NCBI RefSeq assembly: GCF_029784155.1
Contig: NC_073692.1
Span: forward strand, 157,571,582 to 157,635,581
Reading direction: 5' to 3'
DNA: 64,000 nt
Source of the DNA: Uranotaenia lowii
Taxonomy: Eukaryota > Arthropoda > Insecta > Diptera > Culicidae
A program made the position numbers and the translations under genes. Position 1 is the stretch's first letter; each line of letters opens with the position of its first letter. The notes below the pieces were generated by a model, which was given only the letters and a program-made list of their open reading frames with translations, did not search any database and had not been told where the DNA came from. Below, piece by piece: positions 54,527 to 64,000 of this stretch.

Positions 54527-55356
54527 TAGACCGCTGCAAGCTTTGTATGGAAATTTCAAATTCATAAATTTGTACACCTCCCATAACTTTTTTTGGTTGT
54601 TTTTGCTGCCAGAAATAGCAACAAAAATTTTGAAGTGATCCATCCAGTCCTGAAAAGCGCAACGAGTTTCAATTTTGTATGGAAATTTATATCGGAAAAC
54701 AAAATTATTCATTCAAAAATCGCCAGAAATGTTCTGAAAGTTCCAAAAAATATAACTTTAAAAAATATTCCTTAATTCTTGTAGTATATTTTATGTGAAC
54801 AAAGCACAAACCTAAATTGTACCTCAGAAAAGATATTCAATGTTATAAAAATTTTTTGTTTTCAAAATTATTATTTTTAAATTTTATCGTTTTTGACTGC
54901 TTTTTGAAAGCTGTGTAACACTAGGATGGAAATAAAAAATCTCAAAAAACTGCTTTGCATTTCCAGAGAATTTATTGATTTATATAGCCTTTGCAAAAAC
55001 ATTTCATGCAATTATTAACAGCTCTCGCAAGCAAAGTCAGCCATTTTTGAATACTTTTCAATGGATTCAGATTTTTTATTTTGAAATGGTTATAACTTTT
55101 TTCATGAAATTCTTAGCTGCTTGTCGTGTTAGCAAAAAATGAAGCTTAAGAATAGCCAAAACCAAAAATTAAAGACCGTCTTCATTTCAAGCTTATCCGA
55201 ATTTTTTCGATGATTTAATGTTTAAAAATTTCTTTTTCCATACAAATTTCCATACAAAAATGAATCGCGTTGCGCTAACTCAGGAATGATGCTTGGTGAC
55301 CCAAAAGGCATCGAAAAAACATATGGGAGCAAAAAGTCATTTTTTGCAGAGGTCTG
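54527..55356. mobile_element. hAT-like MITE with 8-bp duplication ATGTGCAT
   Basis: ATGTGCAT occurs at 54519-54526 and 55357-55364. The ends are TAGACCGCTGCAA and, inverted, CAGACCTCTGCAA. The 830-bp body has no transposase. Comparison with the empty homologous site near 19800 supports the insertion. Confidence 0.8.
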
Positions 55357-55450
55357 ATGTGCATGTCTCAGATTTTTTAAACCAGTACTGGACTCCTATG
55401 AACATAAAACATGGTTGAAGAACTTTATAAGGCATCTTTAATTTTTGTTT

Positions 55451-55640
55451 TGTTTTGTTTCGATTATAGTCGTTTTACCATTCGGCATTCGCGACTTTAT
55501 ATCAACGTTGCAGTTGGCGGACAGTTATTGAAAAACTTACCCGGTACAACTGTGTTCGATGTTTACTCTTGGGCTCGAACTCGCGGACATCGGCTCAGGA
55601 GACAACGGACTAGCCAACTGAGCTATATCACTAGCCCAAC
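55451..55640 (-). mobile_element. tRNA-derived SINE (family A, copy 2)
   Basis: On the minus strand it starts GGGCTAGTGATATAGCTCAG. The A box is TATAGCTCAGTTGG and the B box GAGTTCGAGCCC. The body is nearly identical to the copy at 9751-9942, ending CGATTATAGTCG (plus strand) beside an AAACA-type tail. The flanks CTTTAATTT/CTTTAAATTT probably represent the target duplication. Confidence 0.85.
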
Positions 55641-56010
55641 TTTAAATTTGATTTTATAATCGATTTCGCCTTTGTTTAAAATTTGAAGCTTTAATATTTA
55701 TTAGTCTCTATTTTGACGGTTTTTACAAGTTTTCTTGATAATTTACATTGATAATTTACAAATGCTAGTTTATCAATTGGTAAGGCAGTTCGGAATATTT
55801 AGGATATTTCAAAACCAAATGAAACAAATAAAATAAATTAATAAACAAATAAAATAAATTAAATAAGCAACAGTTAGAGCAAAACTAACTAAGAGATCGC
55901 CACTGCTTATAATAGAAAAGGCTATTTGTTAACAAATTGCGGACCAAGTATGAGAACGCTCGTTCTTTCATTTCTGCGAATGAGCTACTCTTAATGACGT
56001 AAATCAAATG

Positions 56011-57046
56011 TATAAGTATAAGTATAAGTATAAGTATAAGTATAAGTATAAGTATAAGTATAAGTATAAGTATAAGTATAAGTATAAGTATAAGTATAAG
56101 TATAAGTATAAGTATAAGTATAAGTATAAGTATAAGTATAAGTATAAGTATAAGTATAAGTATAAGTATAAGTATAAGTATAAGTATAAGTATAAGTATA
56201 AGTATAAGTATAAGTATAAGTATAAGTATAAGTATAAGTATAAGTATAAGTATAAGTATAAGTATAAGTATAAGTATAAGTATAAGTATAAGTATAAGTA
56301 TAAGTATAAGTATAAGTATAAGTATAAGTATAAGTATAAGTATAAGTATAAGTATAAGTATAAGTATAAGTATAAGTATAAGTATAAGTATAAGTATAAG
56401 TATAAGTATAAGTATAAGTATAAGTATAAGTATAAGTATAAGTATAAGTATAAGTATAAGTATAAGTATAAGTATAAGTATAAGTATAAGTATAAGTATA
56501 AGTATAAGTATAAGTATAAGTATAAGTATAAGTATAAGTATAAGTATAAGTATAAGTATAAGTATAAGTATAAGTATAAGTATAAGTATAAGTATAAGTA
56601 TAAGTATAAGTATAAGTATAAGTATAAGTATAAGTATAAGTATAAGTATAAGTATAAGTATAAGTATAAGTATAAGTATAAGTATAAGTATAAGTATAAG
56701 TATAAGTATAAGTATAAGTATAAGTATAAGTATAAGTATAAGTATAAGTATAAGTATAAGTATAAGTATAAGTATAAGTATAAGTATAAGTATAAGTATA
56801 AGTATAAGTATAAGTATAAGTATAAGTATAAGTATAAGTATAAGTATAAGTATAAGTATAAGTATAAGTATAAGTATAAGTATAAGTATAAGTATAAGTA
56901 TAAGTATAAGTATAAGTATAAGTATAAGTATAAGTATAAGTATAAGTATAAGTATAAGTATAAGTATAAGTATAAGTATAAGTATAAGTATAAGTATAAG
57001 TATAAGTATAAGTATAAGTATAAGTATAAGTGTAAGTATAAGTATA
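56011..57046 (+). repeat. (TATAAG)n hexanucleotide array, about 172 copies
   Basis: Over 1 kb is a perfect TATAAG repeat with one change (TGTAAG) near the right end and decay to TATATGCATGG. It reads as Tyr-Lys on one strand and Ile-Leu on the other without stops, which creates two false ORFs of almost 390 codons. Confidence 0.99.
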
Positions 57047-57555
57047 TGCATGGCTTTTACAAGAATTTAATAGGATATTTGTTTATTTCTAATGGTTGCA
57101 GTTACATACAAAGAAGAAGTATTTTTTTAAAGAGATCTGAACACCTCAAGAAAACTGATATTATTATTAAATTTGAGTGATGTCATGAACAAACGTTTTC
57201 ATTTTACGTAGTAACCTGAAAGAATTATATGGTAGCAAAAACAAATATAGGAAAAGAAACGCTAGACATCCATTTCTCCGAAGCTTATCAACCTCGAAAA
57301 AACACAGAGGAAGACTTTCGGAATTTCTCTATAAGATGACATTAGTTATGTCTGTTGTAATCATATTTATGTCATATCTCAGTTGACCTTCTAAAGCATA
57401 AATTTTCCAAACGGGTCCCGAAATGATGTCCCGGGGAAAAATGACTCAATCTCTTGGTTTCATATATCTACAGCGCATTGCTCGTTTGGTCGTCTCCTCT
57501 GCTGGATTTAAGGTATTTTTTCATTATGATGACCGTCATCGTTGTTCCTCTCTCC
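57047..57555. other. 3' flank of the protease gene
   Basis: No other gene is seen. On the minus strand this would include the 3' UTR of the protease; no decisive poly-A signal could be assigned. Confidence 0.4.
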
Positions 57556-57747
57556 TCACTGACACCAACAGACATCAGCAGCGGAGCTTCCTGCCGTTCT
57601 CCGGATCCAGGAGGAAAATTTTGTTACTCGCGCGTACACACCCGGATAATTACGTTGGGCACATTCCCGGCCCCACGATACCACGCCGATGATTTCGTAA
57701 CGACCTGTTGCTGGACTTAACAGCTGAAGCGGTCCACCGCTGTCACC
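57556..57747 (-). CDS. S1 serine protease, last exon
   Basis: Reading on the minus strand, an acceptor (CCTCAG) at 57748-57749 opens phase-0 codons [10 protein letters not shown] with the catalytic Ser. [12 protein letters not shown] and [15 protein letters not shown] follow, and the frame ends TGTCAGTGA at 57556. The 63 residues carry the substrate-pocket segment (SWG) and the C-terminal helix of a trypsin-fold protease, then a short extra Cys-containing tail. It joins in phase to the upstream exon at 58168-58344. The role could be digestion, clotting or immune cascade; the N-terminal part needed to decide is missing. It is the clearest host gene in the window. Confidence 0.88.
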   Translation of the reverse strand, partial: GDSGGPLQLLSPATGRYEIIGVVSWGRECAQRNYPGVYARVTKFSSWIRRTAGSSAADVCWCQ

Positions 57748-58167
57748 CTGAGGATTAAAACGTAAAGATAGGCAGATATATGGTGAGAGGACATTCCGAT
57801 GGACGTGGAGACGGACACGATTAACTACGGTTGCGATTAATGTTTTATTAACATTGGCGTGGAATAAATTTCGAAATCAAAAGTATGTTTTATTTTAAGT
57901 GGGACAAAAGTTTTGACATAAAAAAAAAATTAGTTTTCAAAACAGTATCCTAAAACAAGATGAAATCTTCTAAAATGATGATGCATCATTCTACTCCAGA
58001 ACGCTTTTACTGAAGATTGTGAAATAAGGTGGTTTGATTTAAATCCATGTCATGAATCATTGTTCTAAAATTTCTACTTGTTGAATCTGTATTCAGATAT
58101 CTGTTATAAACTTATTCATTACATGGAATAAATTCTACTAATCCCATCAATGAGCTCCCCATCTCAC

Positions 58168-58344
58168 CTGACAAGAATCCTTTCCGCCTTCCAGGTACCC
58201 GGCGCACATCATACGGTTTGTTATTTGGAATCGGAAATATCCCGCCCGGCGACATTCCTGGTTGGCTAGAACCGGTACCGTGAGTTCCTGGAGTGTGTCC
58301 GACAGGCTGCCGTTGGCTGTCGTGCCCCATCCGATAACCATTGC
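58168..58344 (-). CDS. S1 serine protease, penultimate exon
   Basis: Bounded on the minus strand by acceptor TTTTCAG (58345-58346) and donor CAG/GTGAGA (58166-58167), this 177-nt exon gives exactly 59 codons in phase 0. It reads AMVIGWGTTANGSLSDTLQE, then a Cys-containing segment and MMCAGYLEGGKDSCQ. The final DSCQ joins GDSGGPL of the next exon to form the [11 protein letters not shown] block. The Asp six residues before the catalytic Ser predicts trypsin-like cleavage after Arg or Lys. Exons with the catalytic His and Asp would lie upstream, at higher coordinates, but were not found in the window. Confidence 0.9.
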
Positions 58345-58429
58345 CTGAAAATTGGAACAGAAAATAGAGCGTCGTCCTAAATTCAATTTCATTGGAATTG
58401 AACCTTGAGCTAAATCCATAGAAGAGGTT

Positions 58430-58600
58430 GCAAAAATCCAATGCCTATTTAACAAATCGGCAAAAACGAATTTGAACTTGGAGGGGACATCATCCCGACC
58501 AGTGGCTTTATAAAATTTTTGGCCAGGAAGCCGCCCTAAATCAGATTTCACGATTTTCGAACCAGACCACGTCGGGTTTTTGACGTGGGTGTCCAAAATT
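58430..58600 (-). pseudogene. Tc1/mariner transposase relic in protease intron
   Basis: Within the intron the minus strand reads VKSDLGRLPGQKFYKATGRDD followed by KFKFVFAD. The LPGQKFY-ATGRD string matches the region after the first catalytic Asp in the DD37E-type transposases at 44.2 and 51.4 kb (LPGPQFYTA, LPGQEFYTAKGRE). Only about 40 residues survive and no catalytic residue is covered. It reads open into the following exon by chance. Confidence 0.65.
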
Positions 58601-58949
58601 AATTATCGCCTCGCGGCTTCCATTACGTGTAACTTTATTGGAACAAAACGAATCGTTATGAAATTTTTAGCACTGATAGAGGGAACATTTCCAAACAAAG
58701 TACTATCAAAAGATTCCAGATCCGACAACTAGGAGCGCTATGGTATAATAAACAGTGCGTCCAGATTTTGGATGATCCATGCTTTATGTATGTTGGTTAT
58801 ACACCATGGGTGCACGGTTTCACCGCAGTTTCAGCCTAAGGATATGTTCACCTGCATTCTTTAGACTATTAAGTTCGATAAATCTCCAATGCAACGCTTA
58901 CACCATACTCGGACCCCAGGGCTTCGTATGAACTGTTATGGATGAATGT
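58601..58949. other. protease intron or upstream DNA, nothing recognised
   Basis: No exon with a TAAHC-type His motif or DIAL-type Asp motif was found on the minus strand. Confidence 0.4.
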
Positions 58950-59215
58950 ATTGTGTTTATTATGGAAGAACGAGTCAATCAGGTGGGCTAGTTTACTTAC
59001 AGGTATTCCGGCATCCATGTATATACCTGGCCAGCTGGCAACTGATTGAACATTCTTATTATATAGTCAGTTATATGAGGAATCACATCTTTCCTATCGG
59101 TCGCTTATGGAATTCGAACCCAAAAGTTTTCTTGCCGATACTGGGAATCGAACCCAGTACGCCTGGCATACCAAAACCAGATTCGCGCTAGCCTATCCAC
59201 TAGACTACATCGGCG
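58950..59215 (-). mobile_element. tRNA-headed SINE (family B)
   Basis: The minus strand from 59215 begins GCCGATGTAGTCTAGTGG. The tRNA-like head pairs GCCGATG with TATCGGC as a 7-bp acceptor stem, has a D arm with an A box TAGTCTAGTGG, and a T arm CTGGG-TTCGATT-CCCAG with a good B box. The region between D arm and anticodon arm is several bases too long for a normal tRNA, and about 180 bp of non-tRNA body follows, so a SINE is more likely than a tRNA gene. The 3' end at 58950 is approximate. Confidence 0.7.
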
Positions 59216-59514
59216 CTCTTGATTTTCAGTGCAAATCATCATTAAAATTGAAATGAGGAGCTGCGTTTGAAATCGTTGTATAAATTTGGATTTACATTTC
59301 CATCTTTACAGTTTTTGTTTCATATTCAGATTCCAAGTTAATGAACTTTATTCTAAATAAATTCAAACATAACAAAGCTTCAAAATGACGATACAGATTC
59401 ATCATTCGAAATGTTATTTAGATTTGCAAATCAGATTAGGAAAATATAATTGAAACAAAGAAAAATCATTGTAATCCAAAACATCCGAATTCTAATCATC
59501 TTCAGCGAAGCATA
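59216..59514. other. AT-rich spacer
   Basis: Contains degenerate strings such as ATATTCAGATTCCAAG that resemble the interior of the hAT-like element at 32.0-32.8 kb. No termini identified. Confidence 0.4.
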
Positions 59515-59688
59515 TCAACAATTAATCTTGGTCAATGTAGAATTTCCTTCATTGGGCCTACCAAATACAACACATTGCCTAATGAATTAAAAAATATAAA
59601 CAATCGACTTGCCCTTAAATCCAAATTCAAACACCATCTTTTTTACCATATTTTTTTTAAATTTAACTTTAAGACAGCCTTAGTTTAA
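59515..59688 (+). pseudogene. LINE ORF2 C-terminal remnant
   Basis: The frame reads STINLGQCRISFIGPTKYN, then LPNELKNINNR, FKHHLF and a stop at 59686-59688. It aligns with the last ~55 residues of the intact ORF2 (LGQKRISFIGPTKYNILPND). It ends slightly later than the intact ORF. Confidence 0.85.
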
Positions 59689-59884
59689 TGTTAGTATAAC
59701 CTTATTTTAAGTTAATCATAATCTTGTAAATATTTTGTTTTGTTCTGTGAATCTCTTAAAAGGATATTTTTTCCACTGAGATTCACATGTAATCGTTAAT
59801 ATAGTATTTATTCTCGTACATTCTCTCGCATCTAGCTTACATAAAAAAAGTTGAAGAGGTTGTATATCAGAAACAATCACAAGG

Positions 59885-61191
59885 TTGACGTAGAATTACG
59901 ATAAAAACTTGATTTGTTATTTATTATAAAAATTTGTCGAATTTGAATAATTTTGACTTCAGCGATAGAGCCAAGCACTAGTTGAACTTGCAAGTGTTAA
60001 GTTCAAAAGTTGCTGAGCAACTAATCGAATTCGCTCAAATTTTTATTTTATATGCCGAAAATATCTAAGCGCAAGCAAAATGGTAAAGTTCAAAGCATAA
60101 TAACGAAAAAGGGTGGAGCACACGTGCGAGTATCGACGAACAAAAGCTTGCTTTGATCCATTGGGTTTTCATCCGGATCAATTGAAAGTACACTGCCGGC
60201 CAAAAGTTTGTAGATCACCCCTTCTAGAACATGAAAATATACCTACTTATCAAAACACATTCGTTAAATTTGGAGCAATAGATTGTCTTGAACTTCAAAT
60301 TATAAAAATAGCTACTTACACTGATTGGATAAACATTCGACACATTTCATGTTCTGTTGAAATGTTCGTTTTTTTAACAAAATCTTCTTTTTATGGAAGA
60401 AAAGTTGAGTATAGGAAATTTTATGCCTTTAGATAGAGAAGATTTCCCCGAATCTATTCACATAAAACGACGGAAATATGATTCTAAACCTTTTTAATTA
60501 AGAGGATACAGTCCTGAGAAGGACTGATTTTAATTGTTATGGCTTTTTGCCTAGAAATTTGCGTGGTGGCCTCTCGCCGTACCACACTCCTAAGTTACTT
60601 TCACCTGAGCAGATTTGCTGGTTGAAAACCTTCTAGACGGATGTAATGGTCGCTTCAAAAACTTGAATCGGGGGACTACAAGTAAAAATCCTAGAAACGA
60701 TTCGTTGCGTTTCTTCTTGACTGGATGAGCAGCACTTTAAGCCGCGCCAGCAACTTTGCAAATTGCCCCCGCATTCTCTACCCACTCGTCGTGAAGAATA
60801 GCGCGCTATGGGTAGCAAACAGCAAAATTGGTCGCACATACGCAGCACCAACAAAGAAAATAGCAGCGCTCACAACATTTTTGGTCGCTCCAACCGACCA
60901 CACGGGAGAATGCCCAAAAACCAAATGAATCCGGGACGGTGCAATCCTTGCCTTTTTATAACTTCGGATCTAGTGCAGTTTGGGTCGACGGTCGCGGTTT
61001 TTTCGCTCGGGTGTTTTGCGCACCAATTTGTATAAGCGCTTTATTAGTATTGGTTTACCAACACATAGCTGACCCAAAATGATGTACGGAAAAGATGTCT
61101 GTTAAAGAGGCGTTTTTCGTGACGCGTGATCCGTTGGCGAATTTCAATTTGTCCCCCTATAGTGTTGCCGTAAGACGTAATTCTACGTCAA
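59885..61191. mobile_element. 1.3-kb TIR element inserted in a LINE 3' UTR
   Basis: A perfect 16-bp inverted repeat TTGACGTAGAATTACG lies at 59885-59900 and 61176-61191. It separates hairpin 1 from hairpin 2 of the LINE 3' UTR. The interior contains a solitary end of the 42.9-kb MITE family (60190) and a GC-richer block (about 60540-61060). No transposase is seen. The exact junctions and target duplication are unresolved. Confidence 0.7.
60540..61060. other. GC-richer cargo block, unidentified
   Basis: Clearly less AT-rich than its surroundings, with overlapping 60-75-codon ORFs on both strands and a TATA-like TTTATAAC at about 60956. I tested it mentally against core histones because of short basic strings but found no real match. 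It may be captured host DNA. Confidence 0.35.
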
Positions 61192-61325
61192 AAAATTGGT
61201 TCCCAGCATGAGTAGAGTTTTGTTCGCGTTTTTTATTGTTTTTGTGCTGTCGACATGCTGGGAACAGAAGCGTCCATTTCCAGGGGGCTCAAATGAGTTT
61301 CTTGGTGTGGGGGAGTGTGGCGGGC

Positions 61326-61842
61326 AATTTCGAGGCAAAAATAAAAAAAAAATTATGGATTCATGATTTCGATTCTTGGCTCATATTTCAAAATTCAGAA
61401 ACCATTTTTATGTACATTTCAGAAAACGTATTGAAATTTCGAAACAGATTAAAAAATCAAATTTTGAATTCAGGTTCAAAATTCAGATTTAGAACTATGT
61501 ACTGTTAAATATTTAGATTCATATTCAGCTCGTAAATGAGTTAAAAATTTCCCCGGAAATTTCACCAGATTTTGAAGCAAATTTTAATATTTCAACCATC
61601 CACGAAAGAAAGTTTTCAATTTTGGGATTCTTTATACAAGTCCTAATCAGCATTTAAAAGATTTTAGGATGTATTTTCAAAGTTTCTATCTTACACGAAA
61701 GACTATTTTAACGAAAAAGAACTCAAAAATGAATTATCAAATAGAGTTAAAAATTATATTTTGTATTTAGCAATAATGTCATTGAAAAAATAGATCACCA
61801 AAAACCTCCACCCGTAAGTCAGTTCTTTTTACAACCCTGCCG
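61326..61842. repeat. diverged copy of the hAT-like element (right part)
   Basis: GTACATTTC followed by CGTATTGAAATTTCG and AATTCAGGTTCAAAATTCAG resemble 32668-32745. The end CCAAAAACCTCCACCCGTAA then GTTCTTTTTACAACCCTGC resembles the right end of the element in the copia LTR (33800-33839). It begins directly after the LINE tail. Confidence 0.6.
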
Positions 61843-62269
61843 TTTCATATTTGTATAAGGTAAGGTTTTAGCAAGTTTTAGTTTAGTCCTTTTGACAAAT
61901 TTTTTAAACATTCGTATACAGAAAGCTTTCAAGATTTTTTATAGGTCCGTAGAATAGGTATACCTTTAAGATTCTTAAAAGTGGACTGGTAAATGAAATA
62001 TATCAAGCAGTGTGTCGTTCGAGAATTGCGAAAAAATGATCTCCAAAACGTTTCGTAAAATTGTTTCATTTCAATCCTTTTGAAACTAATTTTTTGAAGT
62101 CTTTCTCATTTTAAAAGTGGGAAGTGTTTTTCAATTCCATAATGAATAGGCTGGATCAAAATAACCGTGTGTAAAGAAATTGTGTGAATGCTATCAATGA
62201 AATACTTGTACTTAGATTGTATTTTAAATGATTTTATATAGGAGCCCTCCTTTTGTGATGTCATAACGC
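61843..62269. other. AT-rich spacer
   Basis: No feature recognised. Confidence 0.45.
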
Positions 62270-63200
62270 ATAAAGCAAGTTAGAAGTTTTTTGCCACGTC
62301 ATGTTTTAATAAAATTTTATTTTGCTTTCATTCACTCTCAGTTGAACTATTTTATCGCGGTATGGGGCAGGGCTTCCCTGTCTATCCTCGGGCGATTACA
62401 GACATTACAAAACCGTTGCATAAAAACCATATTCAAACTTCCTTATCTCTACCCTACGTCTTTACTGTACTCAAATACAACTCACAATATTTTACCTCTA
62501 ACCCGCTTGTGTAGTCTGCAAACATTATTGTATGTCTTCGACAATTTGAACTCATTAGATAACACAAGAAATTTATTGTTTAACTCAGGCACTCGTTCTC
62601 GCCATACTCGTCAATCACATCATTTGCTTCGAAGCCGTTGCTTAACATCTTTTGGTCAACGCAGAATTTCTTACATTGGACCTGCTTCTTACAATTGCCT
62701 TCCAGAAGTTGTCTAAAATGCTAACAACCGCAACATTTTCAAATCGAAAGTGATACGTCACCTCAAGGAACTTCAGTCATAAACCTAATCATCATGCCAG
62801 TTTTTTTTATTTTTTGTTACACATATATTTTAACTTAATTTTTTTTTTCTAAAGTAACGTTAAAATTTTTTTTTGTAAATGTTTTTTTCCTAGTTAGTAC
62901 ATTAGCTATATCAATTAATTTTTAATTTGTTTTTTTTTTTGTATTAATTATCTATAAAATATGGATCTCTTCAAAGGAATACTCTTTCCACTGAGATTCA
63001 TTTTTAGTTTAGTTTAGTTTACTTGTCTAGCTTCATTCCCTCGCATTAAGTAAAAAACATTTTGTTAAGGTTCTCAGCATGAATAAATTTTGCTCGCGTT
63101 ATTGTTTTTTTTTTGCTTGCTGCCAGACATGCTGAGAACAGAAAGCGTCCATTACCAGGGAGCTCATATGAGCTTTTTGGTGTGGGGGAGTGTGGTGGGC
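62270..63200 (+). mobile_element. 5'-truncated LINE copy, third family member
   Basis: Starts within the C-terminal part of ORF2 and continues through a 3' UTR with hairpin 1 (62961-63001) and hairpin 2 (63070-63139) and the tail AGCTCATATGAGCTTTTTGG to GGGGGAGTGTGGTGGG. The lack of the 5' part is typical of incomplete target-primed reverse transcription. Confidence 0.88.
62291..62782 (+). pseudogene. LINE ORF2 C-terminal fragment
   Basis: The frame reads PRHVLIKFYFAFIHSQLNY, VWGRASLSILGRLQTLQNRC and SFGQRRISYIGPASYN, colinear with HVLLKFYYAFIHS to RISFIGPTKYN of the intact ORF2. An in-frame TAA follows PEVV (62714-62716), and the ancestral frame then continues to a TAA at 62780-62782. It retains no catalytic region. 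Confidence 0.88.
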
Positions 63201-64000
63201 CGCTTTATATGTGTAAAGCACCAATTGTAATAATTTTTGGTTTTTTTTTTATTGAATTTTACATTTCTTTCTATCAAAAATTGACATCAAATTGAGGTAG
63301 TCAGATAAAATATTTTTATAGTTATTTTCAGGTTTACAAAAAATGCGATTTTACCCTTCTGAGAAAAAGGGGTAAGTTGCAACACACTTTGTTTTCAATG
63401 AAAAATCAAATGAAAACCTTTTTTTTTTTTTTTTTTTACTTTTTGATAAACTTGTGATGTCATTATGCATAAAGCATCAATTGCAGTAATTTTGAATTTT
63501 TTCGAATTCAATTTTACATTTCCTGTTTAAAATGTTTTTTTAAAGAAAGGGTGCAGCATTTATTTAGATATATGTTAAAATTACTACAAAAATTTCTACT
63601 AGCTGAAATCATAAAAAAAATAATGTTTGGATGGATGAAATTTTGATATTAACAAACGCGTGATGCAAAACAATGATGTTCCGGCAATATTCAACATTTT
63701 CTCCAAAGTTTAAAGTTTTGTTCGTTTCAGCACAATAAGAAAACATGTGTTTTTGCAGATTTCTAAGGCTTTTATTTTTCGAGTTAGATAACGTTATATT
63801 TTTTTTTTGAAAAAAAAATTACCCTTTTTTCAAATGCCCATAACTGTGTTAGTTTTCAACGTAGAATATAAAATAGCACATCAAAACGCACTAAAATTTT
63901 ACCAGCTATCCAAATAAAATAATAACAAAAAATTATATATTGATTCTCGGTATAAAATTAAGTAAATATGTTAAAAATAACGTCCAAAAGTACCGTCTGC
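63201..64000. repeat. AT-rich end with the dispersed repeat found in the satellite
   Basis: About 63440-63680 is the inverted relative of the 452-bp segment that splits the 13-bp satellite (shared CGCGTGATGCAAAACAA). Homopolymer T and A runs are frequent. No gene. Confidence 0.5.

Larger units (their letters stand above)
54455..55790 (+). repeat. diverged copy of the 19.7-kb repeat, split by two insertions
   Basis: CACTTTTTTCAATATTTTTC, ACTGGACTCCTATGAAC and TCTATTTTGACGG match 19745-19960 in the same orientation. The continuity is broken by a MITE (54527-55356) and a SINE (55451-55640), which are absent from the 19.7-kb copy. Confidence 0.75.
59515..61325 (+). mobile_element. 5'-truncated LINE copy split by a TIR element
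   Basis: Residual ORF2 C-terminus (59515-59688), 3' UTR hairpin 1 (59747-59786), then, after the inserted element, hairpin 2 (61199-61265) and the tail AGAAGCGTCCATTTCCAGGG to GGGGGAGTGTGGCGGG. Order and content match the LINE at 8.1-8.5 kb. Confidence 0.85.

Noticed and set aside
55885..57180. Two ORFs of about 390 codons (Ile-Leu and Tyr-Lys repeats)
   Set aside because: They are readings of the (TATAAG)n array, which has no stop codon in these frames.
58147..58596. 149-codon ORF as a single protease exon
   Set aside because: Only its last 59 codons match an S1 protease and they are bounded by splice sites; the upstream part is intron containing a transposase relic.
60633..61060. Possible histone gene fragment or promoter
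   Set aside because: Short basic strings and a TATA-like site suggested it, but no frame aligns with H1, H2A, H2B, H3 or H4 over more than a few residues.
1..64000. Bacterial or phage operon, toxin or defence system
   Set aside because: Introns, LINEs, a copia element, SINEs and Tc1/mariner transposons show this is an animal genome; no operon-like gene row exists.

Overview
The window is eukaryotic, AT-rich, intron-bearing insect DNA, most likely from a dipteran and plausibly a mosquito. This is an inference from the mobile elements: an ITmD37E (DD37E) transposon family, a maT-like DD37D transposon, a copia element primed by a half initiator-tRNA-Met site, a Jockey/Juan-like LINE, a CR1/L2-group LINE, a Helitron starting TCTATATATA and tRNA-derived SINEs. 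It behaves as a nested-transposon region. Only one stretch looks like a normal host gene: the last two exons of a trypsin-like S1 serine protease on the minus strand (57556-58344).

Layout. 1-2.75 kb: AT-rich, with a diverged direct repeat. 2.8-8.5 kb: a CR1/L2-group LINE with two open ORFs, a structured 3' UTR and a poly-A tail. 9.3-10.5 kb: a foldback element carrying a SINE. 10.5-11.0 kb: a small minisatellite and a short dispersed element. 11.3-14.2 kb: a large inverted-repeat element holding a smaller inverted-repeat element and a piggyBac-like MITE. 14.75-17.5 kb: a 13-bp EcoRI-containing satellite split by a 452-bp dispersed repeat. 18.3-19.4 kb: an old palindromic MITE with a 0.5-kb insertion. 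19.7-20.8 kb: a TIR element. 21.0-22.3 kb: a GC-richer block with no repeat signature. 22.5-25.3 kb: two Tc1/mariner-superfamily transposons only 20 bp apart, the first carrying a 168-bp retroposed insert. 27.9-31.4 kb: a Helitron built of degenerate ~170-bp units, hosting two TIR elements, one a near-complete 1.2-kb hairpin. 31.7-39.0 kb: a copia element with an intact 1403-residue polyprotein, whose 3' LTR is split by a 2-kb hAT-like element. 39.06-39.3 kb: an RTE-like fragment. 42.9-43.6 kb: a Tc1/mariner MITE. 44.2-44.7 kb: a DD37E relic. 45.1-49.6 kb: a complete Jockey-clade LINE with target duplications. 50.8-52.1 kb: a second ITmD37E copy. 54.5-55.6 kb: a MITE and a SINE. 56.0-57.05 kb: about 1 kb of near-perfect (TATAAG)n. 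57.5-58.6 kb: protease exons with a transposase relic in the intron. 58.95-59.2 kb: a tRNA-headed SINE. 59.5-63.2 kb: two 5'-truncated copies of the first LINE family, one split by a 1.3-kb TIR element.

How the parts relate. The elements mostly sit inside one another, and the target-site duplications give a relative order: Helitron before the 1.2-kb hairpin MITE, copia before the hAT-like element, foldback before SINE, maT-like element before the 168-bp insert. The most informative pattern is in the first LINE family. Two hairpins in its 3' UTR recur in three genomic copies with compensatory base changes, which points to a selected RNA structure, probably used to recognise the template for reverse transcription. 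Two autonomous-looking elements (copia and Jockey) have fully open proteins and may be recently active.
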